The notes: a model not told the origin generated them from the letters alone. DNA of 64,000 bases from Clostridia bacterium (GCA_009929615.1 SAAB01000005.1:1-64000), one strand, 5' to 3'; shown: positions 26,070 through 34,684, counted from the stretch's first letter. Numbers and translations: made by a program.

Positions 26070-26116
26070 AAAAAAGAAGCTCTTTGCTTTATTCTTTGCA
26101 AAGAACTTCTTTTTTA
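26070..26116 (-). terminator. Bidirectional-looking terminator between gntR and gerAA
   Basis: AAGAAGTTCTTTGC, a ten-base loop and GCAAAGAGCTTCTT form a strong stem on the minus strand, followed by TTTTTTTG. It ends the ispE-gntR transcript. The plus strand also has a T-rich tail, so it could act both ways, but only the minus side has a gene to end. Confidence 0.88.
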
Positions 26117-26129
26117 TTTATGAATTCAA

Positions 26130-26822
26130 TTATTTTTTTCCGGCACCAGCTTCTTCATTCTCATGAATCTTCTGCATAACTGCCAATTCCTGATTATATA
26201 CATGACGGACAATAATATTTGTCGCCGTTTCCTTTTCTCTCTTTGAAAGGGATTCAATAATGGCTTCATGCTCTTCTACCAAACGCTGATGAGATTTGCC
26301 ATCTTTAAGATATTCTAAGCGGTAACGGTACATCTGTTCCCGCAAATTATTAAGCATCTGAATGAGCCGCAGATTATTCGTTGATTTATAAATAACATCG
26401 TGAAATTCCACATCTCTTTGAGCCTGGAGTGTAATATCATCACCATTTAAAGCCTCTTTAAAAGCCTCATGAGCCACTTTCATCTCATCCAGTGTTTCAT
26501 CCTTCATACGTTCGCAAGCCAGTTCTGTTGACAATCTCTCGAGGGATGCACGGACTTCCAAAACATCCTTTAAATCCTTTTCTGTAATCTTCGCAACAAT
26601 GGCACCCCGGCGAGGAATCATTAAAACAAGACCTTCCAGTTCCAGTTTACGAATAGCTTCACGAATCGGTGTACGGCTAACTCCCAGCTGCTCTGCAAGC
26701 TGCATCTCCATCAAACGTTCCCCCGGTTCCAGTTCACCCTTTAAAATCGCCTGTCTAAGTGTATAAAACACCACATCTCTCAATGGCAGATACTCATTAA
26801 TATTCATCTGAAAATTGTGCAT
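26130..26822 (-). CDS. GntR-family regulator with FCD domain
   Basis: A 230-residue FadR-subfamily regulator. The N-terminal winged helix (LRQAILKGELEPGERLMEMQ, LGVSRTPIREAIRKLELEG) binds DNA; the all-helical FCD domain from about residue 85 binds an acid or sugar acid. It is 19 bases downstream of ispE. Two TGTATACA palindromes overlap the ispE promoter and are good candidates for its own operators. The ligand cannot be told; no catabolic genes lie next to it. Confidence 0.9.
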   Translation of the reverse strand: MHNFQMNINEYLPLRDVVFYTLRQAILKGELEPGERLMEMQLAEQLGVSRTPIREAIRKLELEGLVLMIPRRGAIVAKITEKDLKDVLEVRASLERLSTELACERMKDETLDEMKVAHEAFKEALNGDDITLQAQRDVEFHDVIYKSTNNLRLIQMLNNLREQMYRYRLEYLKDGKSHQRLVEEHEAIIESLSKREKETATNIIVRHVYNQELAVMQKIHENEEAGAGKK

Positions 26823-26841
26823 TACTTCACCCTTCTTCCTC

Positions 26842-27735
26842 TTATCTGTTCTTCTTATATCCGTATTTCCTAATATTAAATGGTTTCACTAAATAGACCT
26901 GTCTGGCCAGTGTCCCGGCCCTGAGAATATCCCGAGCATGCATTCCCTTATCTTTATCATCAAAAATGCCAAAGACTGTTGGACCACTTCCGCTCATCAT
27001 GGCATTCAAAGCCCCTTCGTCCATCATAACCTGTTTAATCTTCTCAATTTCAGGGTGTTTCGGGATAGTCACTGTTTCCAGCACGTTCTCCATCCGTTCA
27101 GCTACTCCCTGAAGGCTTCCCGCTTTTAATGCTTCCAGCATTCCATCAATATCCGGATGTCTGGTGATTTCATCCAGTTTCAAATGTTCATATACATATT
27201 TAGTTGAAACACTGATTGGCGGTTTAGCAATTAAAATATGACAATTCGGCAATGGTGCTGTTGGTGTCAGAAGCTCTCCGATTCCCTCTGACAAAACAGT
27301 TCCTCTCATAAGGCAGAAAGGCACATCGGCTCCTAATTTAACACTTCGTTCCATCAGCTGGCGATTCGTAAGGCCGAGTCCAAAAAGCCTGTTCACGCCA
27401 TAAAGCACAGCCGCACCATCCGTACTGCCGCCGGCCATACCTGCAGCTACCGGAATATGTTTCTCAATATCAATATGCAGCCCGCTTTCAATGTTAAATT
27501 CATCCATAAGCATTCTGGCTGCTTTCCATCCAATATTATTCTCATTCACCGGAAGAAAGGGCAGATTCGTTTTCATCGTAATGTTATTCTGCTTCCGTTT
27601 CTCGATAGTTACTTTATCAAAAAGCTGGACCGTCTGCATAATCATCCGAACCTCGTGATAACCATCTTCGCGTTTCCGAACCACATCCAGTCCCAGATTC
27701 ACCTTCCCCAGTGCCTTTATCTGAATCCTGTTCAT
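26842..27735 (-). CDS. ispE: 4-diphosphocytidyl-2-C-methyl-D-erythritol kinase
   Basis: A 297-residue GHMP kinase of the MEP isoprenoid pathway, phosphorylating CDP-methylerythritol. The N-terminal KALGKVNLGLDV segment, the ATP-binding PVAAGMAGGSTDGAAVL and the C-terminal MMSGSGPTVFGIF are intact. The start at 27735 is chosen because the family begins here and GGAAGGAAACC lies upstream; a longer frame starting at 27804 would cover the promoter. It is cotranscribed with the GntR gene. Confidence 0.94.
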   Translation of the reverse strand: MNRIQIKALGKVNLGLDVVRKREDGYHEVRMIMQTVQLFDKVTIEKRKQNNITMKTNLPFLPVNENNIGWKAARMLMDEFNIESGLHIDIEKHIPVAAGMAGGSTDGAAVLYGVNRLFGLGLTNRQLMERSVKLGADVPFCLMRGTVLSEGIGELLTPTAPLPNCHILIAKPPISVSTKYVYEHLKLDEITRHPDIDGMLEALKAGSLQGVAERMENVLETVTIPKHPEIEKIKQVMMDEGALNAMMSGSGPTVFGIFDDKDKGMHARDILRAGTLARQVYLVKPFNIRKYGYKKNR

Positions 27736-27759
27736 AAGGTTTCCTTCCTCTATTGTTTT

Positions 27760-27814
27760 TTGTATACAAAATTCACTATGTATACAATTATAAAGATTCT
27801 CCATTTAATTGCAA
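27760..27814 (-). promoter_or_regulatory. ispE promoter with two TGTATACA operator palindromes
   Basis: TTGCAA (27809-27814), a 16-bp spacer and TATAAT (27787-27792) on the minus strand. TTGTATACAA at 27760-27769 and ATGTATACAAT at 27778-27788 lie at and just after the -10 box, about 18 bp apart centre to centre. Two such sites are expected for a dimeric GntR regulator acting by repression. The linked gntR gene is the obvious candidate. Confidence 0.68.
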
Positions 27815-27817
27815 GCC

Positions 27818-28978
27818 TTATTTTAAGATTTCCATGTTTTTCATAATAAGAATTGGCCGTCCTATCGGCAATTCATCGCCTTCCAGACCATTAACCTCTC
27901 GAATGTCCTCTGGCGATGCATAATATTCTTTAGCTAATTTCCAAATGGAATCCTTTTCCGTAACCACGTGACCTGTCATCCCAGGCATGGCCTCAATCCT
28001 TTCGAAGTCCAACGGTTCTTCCCTAACCTGTGTAACAACCAAGGTTTCCATCGATTTAAAAATAGCTGCATCCAATGAAATAATCATTTTCACTTCAATC
28101 TCATCATTGTCTGTCATCGTCGCACTCAGCTGTTCTAATCCCGGATAAATGCTATAAATGCAGTTTTCATTCATATCCTCAACTTCTACCGTATAAGAAA
28201 ATGGAACTGCTGCCTTTGCTGAATTCACCGGTTTTCTATCATCTGCCGCAATATAAAGAATCCCCAGATATATGACCCCTTCGACAAGAATACCTTCATC
28301 AGTAATTTCTGTCTGATCTATTTTTACATTGGCCCGAGTATGGCAGATTTGAAGCATCCGCACCCCTTCCCCTCCCAGATTAACCTTTTCGCGAACCGGG
28401 CATCTGGACTGATTTTTCAGAACAAGGTTTTCTAACATCACTTTTTTTGTTTCAGGAATAAGGGTTACCTTCGGTGAATAAATATCCTGCAGAAGTTTTA
28501 AAATTTCTTCCTGATAAATATTCATATCCACTGCCAGAACAGCTTCTACACCGACAATTCTTGCCTCTCCATCTTTATCACTTCGTATATTCAGATTTAA
28601 ATGGTCCATATGTACTTTGACATCAGGTATCATCTCCTGGGTTACATCCGGAAATTCCAATCGTCCTTCCACCGGAATATTTAACTCCACATCATTGACA
28701 GGATTTTCCAGTGCCTCATCCCTATAAAGAAGAAAAACCGATAATTGCCCCCGAATCATGACGCTTCCATCTAATAACTTTATCTCCAGATTTTCCAGAT
28801 TCTCCTGATGCCAAATTATCTCCATCATATTTGGACGATTTGCCGGAATCCCCGCTTCCTCCCGCACTCGAAGCTGGTCTTTCTGGCTGACATATTTCTG
28901 ACTCAGCCGGCAGGTCTTATTTTGAGCCCATAAATCCGTTCCATCCTCCATGGCCGTTGCCACCTCTTCTTCTCCCAT
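27818..28978 (-). CDS. SipL-like spore morphogenesis protein, C-terminal part (split gene)
   Basis: A 386-residue reading frame holding most of a SipL-type protein: repeats of the SPOCS/DUF3794 domain (for example VMIRGQLSVFLLYRDEALENP, EGVIYLGILYIAADD) and a C-terminal LysM domain at about 338-383 (HVVTEKDSIWKLAKEYYASP). In Clostridioides, SipL binds SpoIVA and is required for the spore coat. The frame begins at ATG directly after a TGA that ends the upstream frame, in the same phase. The two parts plus the stop add to 522 codons, the length of an intact SipL. No ribosome site precedes this ATG, so production relies on readthrough, reinitiation or not at all. Confidence 0.82.
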   Translation of the reverse strand: MGEEEVATAMEDGTDLWAQNKTCRLSQKYVSQKDQLRVREEAGIPANRPNMMEIIWHQENLENLEIKLLDGSVMIRGQLSVFLLYRDEALENPVNDVELNIPVEGRLEFPDVTQEMIPDVKVHMDHLNLNIRSDKDGEARIVGVEAVLAVDMNIYQEEILKLLQDIYSPKVTLIPETKKVMLENLVLKNQSRCPVREKVNLGGEGVRMLQICHTRANVKIDQTEITDEGILVEGVIYLGILYIAADDRKPVNSAKAAVPFSYTVEVEDMNENCIYSIYPGLEQLSATMTDNDEIEVKMIISLDAAIFKSMETLVVTQVREEPLDFERIEAMPGMTGHVVTEKDSIWKLAKEYYASPEDIREVNGLEGDELPIGRPILIMKNMEILK

Positions 28979-29386
28979 TCATAAAGCAGACACATGGAGT
29001 ACCACAATCGAACGTATACTGATTTTTCGCGAATTAATAGTCCCTGTCCTTAAATCTTCCATATCCCATCCTATATGCATCTGATCTTTTTCCTGCAGTC
29101 CATCAATATTTACCGTTTCCTCAAAAGGAATAGAACTTTCAATAGAATGCAGCTGACCGCTTCCCTCATCTCCCATATACAGCACGCCAAAAGCCAGCTC
29201 CCCACGGATAATACACTTATCTTTTCCCGGCTTAATATCCCGAATATGGAGTCCGCCCTTTTCCTGAATAATTCGGGTAACGTCCGGTTTCATATCAGGC
29301 ACGTTGAAATCATGGTCCAGTGTCATTTGTACTGCTGTTTCATTTTTATATACCGGTACCCGGATGTAAGTTTTCGATAAATTCAT
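28979..29386 (-). CDS. SipL-like protein, N-terminal part ended by in-frame TGA
   Basis: A 135-residue frame corresponding to the N-terminal segment of SipL: NLSKTYIRVPVYKNETAVQM and the first SPOCS domain (CIIRGELAFGVLYMGDEG, SSIPFEETVNIDG). It stops at TGA 28979-28981; the next codon in the same frame is ATG and the homology continues. A CGA to TGA change would explain it. The peptide lacks the LysM domain and would not function alone as SipL. A sequencing error is possible and should be checked first. Confidence 0.8.
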   Translation of the reverse strand: MNLSKTYIRVPVYKNETAVQMTLDHDFNVPDMKPDVTRIIQEKGGLHIRDIKPGKDKCIIRGELAFGVLYMGDEGSGQLHSIESSIPFEETVNIDGLQEKDQMHIGWDMEDLRTGTINSRKISIRSIVVLHVSAL

Positions 29387-29398
29387 GTAGTTGCCTCC

Positions 29399-29824
29399 TT
29401 AACTTTTAAATCGAATCGTCTGGTCTACAATTTCTATTTTTATAACAACATAGGGATAAGATGGCACAGCTTCTACAGTTTCTGATTTTTCCGGTCCAAT
29501 TAAATTAGTATCTACCCATATTCCATTTTCCCCCTGATACACATCCTTTACCTGAATACTGTATCCTGATGTTTCCTGCTGCCCATAACCAACAATGATG
29601 TACGAATAACTTCCATCATGGTATGCCATTTGAAAATCTTCTTTTTGACGTTCTTCAATCATCTCTCTTATTTCTTCCGGCAGTTCCTCTGGATTAATTA
29701 CCGTAAAATCTATATTCCCCACCTTTTTATCCGAAGCATCAAACAGCGAGCAGCTACAAAGAAATATCAACACCCAGATTGTCGCCATCATCATATATAG
29801 AATTTTCTTATCCACATTCCTCAT
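29399..29824 (-). CDS. Lipoprotein with PrcB C-terminal-like domain
   Basis: A 141-residue exported protein. After a charged start (MRNVDKK) and a hydrophobic segment, the lipobox ends in SC near residue 25, so it is probably a lipoprotein. The remainder (DFTVINPEELPEEI, SYIIVGYGQQETSGYSIQV, IGPEKSETV, YPYVVIKIE) fits the PrcB C-terminal domain family, a fold found with some surface proteases. A GTG at 29839 is an alternative start; the ATG at 29824 is preferred because GGGTGG precedes it. It lies 12 bases upstream of the sipL start and may be a sporulation or envelope factor. Confidence 0.75.
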   Translation of the reverse strand: MRNVDKKILYMMMATIWVLIFLCSCSLFDASDKKVGNIDFTVINPEELPEEIREMIEERQKEDFQMAYHDGSYSYIIVGYGQQETSGYSIQVKDVYQGENGIWVDTNLIGPEKSETVEAVPSYPYVVIKIEIVDQTIRFKS

Positions 29825-29866
29825 AATCTTTTGAACCACCCTTTTTTACAAGCTTATGACAGGCAC

Positions 29867-29907
29867 AAAAAAAATATGCCGGTTTCCTTTTCAGAAAACC
29901 GGCATAT
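29867..29907 (-). terminator. Terminator after phosphoglucomutase
   Basis: ATATGCCGGTTTT, a short loop and AAACCGGCATAT on the minus strand, then a run of T residues (29867-29873). It lies 16 bases after the pgcA-like stop codon. Confidence 0.93.
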
Positions 29908-29923
29908 CTATAATCATTATTAT

Positions 29924-31654
29924 CTACATCATGGATTCAATTAAAGAATCTAAGGCTTTTCCGGCAGCTTCGCATCTTGCATCTGCGTCTGCCATGGATG
30001 TACCTTTAATTCCATAATAAAACTTAATCTTTGGCTCTGTACCTGATGGACGAACGCAAAGCCATGCATCATCTGTCAAATCATAATAAAGCACATTTGA
30101 TTCCGGAAGTCCGGTTGTTTTAACCACTCCGGATTTCATATCCACAATCGCATCTTTCTTATAATCCCGGGCCGAAAGTACTGTCATTCCTGCAATTTCC
30201 TTCGGTGCATTTCCCCGAAGCGTTTCCATAATAGACTGGATTTTAGCAAGACCTTCAATTCCTGCAAGAGATACAGACTTTACTTCATCTCTGTAATATC
30301 CATATTTCTCATACATATCTGCCATGGCATCCCACAAAGTTTTGCCTTTCGTCTTATAGTAGGCCGCTGCTTCACAAAGCGCCATCGTTGCTACGATTGC
30401 ATCCTTATCTCTGGCATAGGTTCCTATCAGACAGCCATAGCTCTCTTCAAAACCGAAAAGGGATGTTCCCTTACCGCTTGTTTCAAACTCAAGTATCTTC
30501 TGTCCAATGTACTTAAAGCCTGTCAGACATTCAATCAGCTGAATGCCATAACCTTTAGCAATCGCATCCGCCATATTCGTTGTAACAATGCTCTTAATTA
30601 AAGCACCATCTTCAGGAAGCCCCTTCAATTCTTTAATCTGCCCAATCGTATATTCCGCCAAAAGGCAGCCTGACATATTCCCTGTCAATGTGTGGTATGC
30701 GCCTTCTTTATCCTTCACACGCACACCCAGTCGGTCTGCATCCGGGTCCGTTGCCAATACCAAGTCAGCATCCACCTCTTTGGCCAGCTTTAACCCCAGA
30801 ACAAAAGCTTCATCCGCCTCCGGATTTGGATAACTTACCGTCGGAAATTCTCCATCCGGCAATTCCTGTTCCGGAACAACATAGACATTCTCAAAACCAA
30901 GTTCTTTCAAAACCCGACGGGCCGGTATATTTCCCGTGCCATGAAGCGGACTGTACACAATCTTCAGTTCTTTACCCATGGCCGCAATAGCTTCCGGTCT
31001 CTTCACCTGCTCCTTCAGTCTGGCGATATACTTATCGTCAATATCTTTACCTATGATGGTACAGAGTCCCGCTTTCAGAGCTTCATCCTTACCCATCGTT
31101 TTAACATCATTATAATCTGCAACAGCCAGAACTTCTGCCATGATACCGCTGTCATGAGGTGGCGTAATCTGTGCCCCATCCTCCCAGTATACTTTATATC
31201 CATTATATTCCGGTGGATTATGGCTGGCTGTGATATTAATACCCGCAATACAGCCAAGTTCCCTTACTGCAAAAGACAACTCCGGTGTCGGCCTAAGGGA
31301 TTCGAATAAATAGGCTTTAATCCCATTCGCTGCCAGACAAAGTGCGGCCTCATTAGCAAATTCCGGTGACATACGGCGTGAATCAAAGGCAATTGCCACG
31401 CCCTTTCCTTCACCACCTTGTTTCTTTATGTAATTGGACAGCCCCTGGGTTGTTTTTCGCACCGTATAAATATTCATACGATTTGTACCCGCTCCTATAA
31501 TACCTCTAAGACCGGCTGTTCCAAATTCTAACTCCCTATAAAATCGTTCTTTAATTTCATTATCATCTGTTTTAATAGCTAAGAGTTCAGCCTTCGTCCC
31601 CTCATCAAAATACGGGTTTGCCAGCCAGGACTCATATATCCCTTTGTAATCCAT
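29924..31654 (-). CDS. pgcA: Phosphoglucomutase/phosphomannomutase, alpha-D-phosphohexomutase family
   Basis: A 576-residue mutase interconverting glucose-1- and glucose-6-phosphate (possibly mannose phosphates). The phosphoserine is Ser144 in TASHNPPEYNGYKVY; the metal loop is ATDPDADRLGV; the sugar loop GFEESYG and the phosphate-binding RPSGTEPKIKFY near the C-terminus are intact. It is transcribed alone with its own terminator. It would feed nucleotide sugars for cell wall and glycogen. Confidence 0.93.
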   Translation of the reverse strand: MDYKGIYESWLANPYFDEGTKAELLAIKTDDNEIKERFYRELEFGTAGLRGIIGAGTNRMNIYTVRKTTQGLSNYIKKQGGEGKGVAIAFDSRRMSPEFANEAALCLAANGIKAYLFESLRPTPELSFAVRELGCIAGINITASHNPPEYNGYKVYWEDGAQITPPHDSGIMAEVLAVADYNDVKTMGKDEALKAGLCTIIGKDIDDKYIARLKEQVKRPEAIAAMGKELKIVYSPLHGTGNIPARRVLKELGFENVYVVPEQELPDGEFPTVSYPNPEADEAFVLGLKLAKEVDADLVLATDPDADRLGVRVKDKEGAYHTLTGNMSGCLLAEYTIGQIKELKGLPEDGALIKSIVTTNMADAIAKGYGIQLIECLTGFKYIGQKILEFETSGKGTSLFGFEESYGCLIGTYARDKDAIVATMALCEAAAYYKTKGKTLWDAMADMYEKYGYYRDEVKSVSLAGIEGLAKIQSIMETLRGNAPKEIAGMTVLSARDYKKDAIVDMKSGVVKTTGLPESNVLYYDLTDDAWLCVRPSGTEPKIKFYYGIKGTSMADADARCEAAGKALDSLIESMM

Positions 31655-31760
31655 CGGAATCTCCTCCTTATAATTAAATCATTTGTGGTTCTATTATACC
31701 TTATTCATAGGATAAATGCACTATTTTTCAAAATTTTATTGCAAATTTTTAGACAAATTA

Positions 31761-32765
31761 TCAGAATTGTTTATAGTATTCTTCTATCTTCGACAAAAAC
31801 AGCTTTCTTTCGTTCTTTTCACGAATCAATTTGTTCAGCTTATCCATATTCTGTGCAGACATCCAGCTCTTCCTTGAATTATGGTACCTGTTGGCTATCT
31901 TCCAGAATTTTTCAGGAAAAATCAGCATTCCGTAGAGACAGCCCAGCTGTTCCCCTCTAAAAGGCATCACCCGATGATAGGTTTGAAGCATTGCCATCCC
32001 AAGATTCCCATTCCACCGGTTTTTTTCCATGATTTTCCGCAGAAAAACGTATAAATCATATATTTGAAGTTCCATATGCATCTGGTCAAATCGCACCAGT
32101 GCCATTTGCGCCTCTGTCACCAGAATATTATGCTGGGTATAATCCCCATGGCACAGCCTCTGCTCTTCTAATCCTTGTTCCAGAAGTTTCAGATAGCCTG
32201 CCTCAGACAAGATTTCCCGCGCTTTAACGCCTGACTCCTCAAACTCAAGCCACACTTCCATAAACCGCCTGTCAAAAGCATTCTTCTGTTTCTTTTTAAA
32301 AATATAATTTCGAATTGTTTTAAGCTCTCTACACCTTCGCCCCATCTCTTCATAGCAATTTGTCTGGCAGAACACCTGATAGATTTCACTGTTTTTAGAT
32401 ATATCATGCATCCCTTTATGCATCCAAGCCATATGTGCAACCGCCCGCAATATGTCCTCCCTATCCCTCGTACTGCACTCTTTCCCGCCATACCAATCAT
32501 AAAGAACATATTTCTGACCATCCTCATCCTCTGTCAGGTAAACACCATCTTTATTCGCGACAAGTCCATCTATGTAAATATATCCTCTATCCCTCAGACA
32601 GTCCTTTACCATAGCTTCCCACTGTAAATGCATGGGGGAACCATTATATATCCGAAAAAGCTTCAGGCCTCTGTCTGTGTCACACAGCCAGGCACCGCGT
32701 CCGCGATAAAGTCCTCTGATTTCCAGATTGTAGAATTCCAACAATACTCTGATTTTTTCTTCCAA
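31761..32765 (-). CDS. CotS-family spore coat protein (kinase-like fold)
   Basis: A protein of about 334 residues with the aminoglycoside-phosphotransferase-like fold of CotS/YsxE/YutH coat proteins. The kinase-like catalytic stretch is LCHGDYTQHNILV and the DxD-like position reads VRFDQMHMELQIYDLYVFLRK in part, with DQ in place of the usual DFD. The Trp/Tyr-rich middle (YVLYDWYGGKEC) is typical of the family. A TTG start at 32765 is preferred: GGGAGGG lies seven bases upstream, whereas an ATG at 32789 has no ribosome site and contains that sequence in its own coding region. It should act late in sporulation. Confidence 0.82.
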   Translation of the reverse strand: MEEKIRVLLEFYNLEIRGLYRGRGAWLCDTDRGLKLFRIYNGSPMHLQWEAMVKDCLRDRGYIYIDGLVANKDGVYLTEDEDGQKYVLYDWYGGKECSTRDREDILRAVAHMAWMHKGMHDISKNSEIYQVFCQTNCYEEMGRRCRELKTIRNYIFKKKQKNAFDRRFMEVWLEFEESGVKAREILSEAGYLKLLEQGLEEQRLCHGDYTQHNILVTEAQMALVRFDQMHMELQIYDLYVFLRKIMEKNRWNGNLGMAMLQTYHRVMPFRGEQLGCLYGMLIFPEKFWKIANRYHNSRKSWMSAQNMDKLNKLIREKNERKLFLSKIEEYYKQF

Positions 32766-32844
32766 AAGAAATCCCTCCCAGATATGCAAATAGACAGTTT
32801 CTATTTAACATATGTGAGAGGGTTCATGGGTATACCTTAATCAC

Positions 32845-33867
32845 CTAAAGGAAATGGACACCCTGGTTCTCCATAGCTTCAATAACATCCTCCGGCCATA
32901 CAGAGGCAATGACCTCACCAATATGAGCCTTTCTTAAATAAAACATACAAATTCTGGCCTGGCCGATACCGCCGCCAATCGTGTATGGCAATTCGCCATT
33001 TAAAAGAGCTTTATGGAACATAAGCTTCTTACGTTCGGAGCATCCCCGAATTTCAAGCTGGCGGCTGAGAGATTCTTCATCTACCCGGATTCCCATCGAA
33101 GATAATTCAAAAGCAGTATCTAAAAGGGGATAATAAACGAGTATATCTCCATTTAATTCCCAATCATCATAGTCCGGTGCCCGACCATCATGGGGTTCTC
33201 CAGATGCCAGTTTGCCCCCGATTTTCATAAGAAAAACTGCACCTTTATCACGGACAATAGCACTTTCTCTGGCCTTTGGTATCAAATCCGGATACAATTC
33301 TTCTAATTCCTGAGTTGTAATAAAGAATATCTCCGCTGGCAGCATCTCCTGTATATATTCATACTGAATAGCCATATATTTCTCTGTATTTTTCAAGGCC
33401 TTATATACTTTGCGGACGCATTCCTTTAAAGTTTCTTCATTCCGGTCTTTTTTATCAATAATCCGTTCCCAATCCCACTGGTCAACCAGCAGTGAATGGA
33501 GATGGTCCGTATCCTCATCCCGTCGGATAGCATACATATCTGTATACAGGCCTTCCCCCTGCTTAAAACCATATCGTTTTAAAGCAAATCGCTTCCATTT
33601 TGCAAGTGAATGCACAATCTCAACTTCTCTGTCTTCCTGCTCCTTTACCCCAAACCGCACCGGTCGTTCAACACCATTTAATGTATCATTAAGACCACTT
33701 TCCGGATATACAAAAAAAGGTGCTGAAACACGTGTCAGATTTAATTGCCTTGAAAGCTCCTTCTCAAAAAAATCTTTCACACACTTAATGGCAACCTCTG
33801 TCTCACGGATATTCAAGGGCGACTGATACCCCTCAGGCACCTGCACTGGACTCATATTTTCTATCAT
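32845..33867 (-). CDS. asnA: Aspartate--ammonia ligase
   Basis: A 340-residue ammonia-dependent asparagine synthetase, a relative of class II tRNA synthetases. Landmarks are the FFVYPESGLNDTLNGVERPVRF region (about 52-73), VDQWDWERII, and ASGEPHDGRAPDYDDWELNGD. The C-terminal GGGIGQARICMFYLRK closes the active site. AAAGGGGG lies before ATG. It is monocistronic with a good promoter; no T-box or other riboswitch was seen upstream. Confidence 0.95.
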   Translation of the reverse strand: MIENMSPVQVPEGYQSPLNIRETEVAIKCVKDFFEKELSRQLNLTRVSAPFFVYPESGLNDTLNGVERPVRFGVKEQEDREVEIVHSLAKWKRFALKRYGFKQGEGLYTDMYAIRRDEDTDHLHSLLVDQWDWERIIDKKDRNEETLKECVRKVYKALKNTEKYMAIQYEYIQEMLPAEIFFITTQELEELYPDLIPKARESAIVRDKGAVFLMKIGGKLASGEPHDGRAPDYDDWELNGDILVYYPLLDTAFELSSMGIRVDEESLSRQLEIRGCSERKKLMFHKALLNGELPYTIGGGIGQARICMFYLRKAHIGEVIASVWPEDVIEAMENQGVHFL

Positions 33868-33899
33868 TTTGTTTTTCCCCCTTTTAAACTTTCGTTTCT

Positions 33900-33929
33900 A
33901 TTATAATTGACTCTCTGCATACTCTTCAA
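33900..33929 (-). promoter_or_regulatory. Predicted sigma-A promoter of asnA
   Basis: TTGAAG (33924-33929), an 18-bp spacer and TATAAT (33900-33905) on the minus strand, about 33 bases before the asnA start codon. Confidence 0.65.
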
Positions 33930-34012
33930 GTGATTTTTATATTAATTTAAATAAAACTAAGAAATCTATCATACAATTCCTTTTATAATGCAATTATAAT
34001 TTGCCACTTTAA

Positions 34013-34043
34013 ATGCATTTTTGCATTTATTGCAGAAATGCAT
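34013..34043 (+). promoter_or_regulatory. Twin activator sites upstream of the hydratase gene
   Basis: Two inverted repeats of the form ATGCA-N4-TGCAT: ATGCA-TTTT-TGCAT at 34013-34026 and TTGCA-GAAA-TGCAT at 34030-34043. Their centres lie about 98 and 115 bases upstream of the predicted sigma-54 start site. The same pair at the same distances occurs before the acyl-CoA dehydrogenase gene (42434-42469), which marks them as likely sites of the linked sigma-54 activator. Confidence 0.75.
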
Positions 34044-34106
34044 TGTCTTTTCTTCCCCCTCATGTCCACAAAGCCCCATTTTATCTGTCTTTTTTTTAAC
34101 AAAAAC

Positions 34107-34123
34107 TTGGCATGAGAATTGCT
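34107..34123 (+). promoter_or_regulatory. Sigma-54 (-24/-12) promoter of the hydratase gene
   Basis: TTGGCATGAGAATTGCT matches the sigma-54 consensus TGGCAC-N5-TTGCW, with GG at 34109-34110 and GC at 34121-34122 separated by ten bases. The ATG of the hydratase is about 28 bases after the predicted start. No convincing sigma-A promoter was seen here. Confidence 0.88.
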
Positions 34124-34161
34124 GTATATATAAGTGAATAAATAAAGGGAGGTCTACTATC

Positions 34162-34578
34162 ATGAAAGGTTTTACAATCAAAGAACTGTCAATGGGTCAG
34201 GAAGCAAGTTTCACAAAAACAATCAGTGAATCTGACGTATATTTGTTTGCAGGTATTACTGGAGATATCAATCCAGCACATTTAAATGAAGAATATGCTA
34301 AAAAGACATTTTTCAAAGGAAGAATTGCTCACGGCATGCTTTCCGCTGGTTTAATCTCTGCAGTACTCGGCGTACATATGCCAGGACCAGGAACAATCTA
34401 TTTAAGCCAGACACTTAACTTCTTAGCTCCTGTTCGTATGGGTGATACGATTACAGCAACAGGTAAAGTTGTTGAAATGAATCCTGAAAAGAACAGAGTA
34501 AAGATCGAAACTATCTGTACAAATCAGGATGGCACTGTTGTAACAAAAGGTGAAGCTACGGTAATGCCTCCTAAGTAG
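34162..34578 (+). CDS. MaoC/PhaJ-type (R)-specific enoyl-CoA hydratase
   Basis: A 138-residue single hot-dog domain of the MaoC family, close in size to PhaJ, which interconverts (R)-3-hydroxyacyl-CoA and trans-2-enoyl-CoA. The catalytic Asp/His pair is in GDINPAHLNEEYA (about residues 35-40), followed by the family segment GRIAHGMLSAGLISAVLG. GGGAGG precedes ATG. It is one of the few plus-strand genes and has its own sigma-54 promoter with the same activator sites as the acyl-CoA dehydrogenase operon, so it should work with that pathway, most simply converting (R)-3-hydroxybutyryl-CoA to crotonyl-CoA. Substrate length is inference. Confidence 0.9.
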   Translation: MKGFTIKELSMGQEASFTKTISESDVYLFAGITGDINPAHLNEEYAKKTFFKGRIAHGMLSAGLISAVLGVHMPGPGTIYLSQTLNFLAPVRMGDTITATGKVVEMNPEKNRVKIETICTNQDGTVVTKGEATVMPPK

Positions 34579-34643
34579 GATGGGTTTTTAATTCAAAGGG
34601 ATGCATGTAAAGCTTCCCTTCTTATGAAATGAAGTTTTACTGC

Positions 34644-34678
34644 AAAAACGGCATAGTCATTATGACTATGCCGTTTTT
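34644..34678. terminator. Bidirectional terminator between hydratase and sigma-54 activator
   Basis: A perfect 16-bp stem with a TTA loop (AAAAACGGCATAGTCA / TGACTATGCCGTTTTT). Both strands end in a run of T residues. It lies between the convergent ends of the plus-strand hydratase and the minus-strand activator gene. Confidence 0.93.
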
Positions 34679-34684
34679 ATTTCT

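Noticed and set aside
28979-28981. TGA in sipL read as selenocysteine
   Set aside because: No selenoprotein family relation, no nearby SECIS-like hairpin evident, and the residue is in a domain linker directly followed by ATG.
32766-32844. T-box or amino-acid riboswitch upstream of asnA, proS or metY
   Set aside because: The leaders of these genes are short, and no T-box motif or competing terminator was seen.
33969-34079. A 36-codon minus-strand frame with a CxxH/CxxC-like pattern (GLCGHEG, HFCNKCKNAF)
   Set aside because: It overlaps the sigma-54 activator sites and promoter of the divergent hydratase, has only a poor ribosome site, and the cysteines may be chance. Worth a database check but not supportable as a gene.
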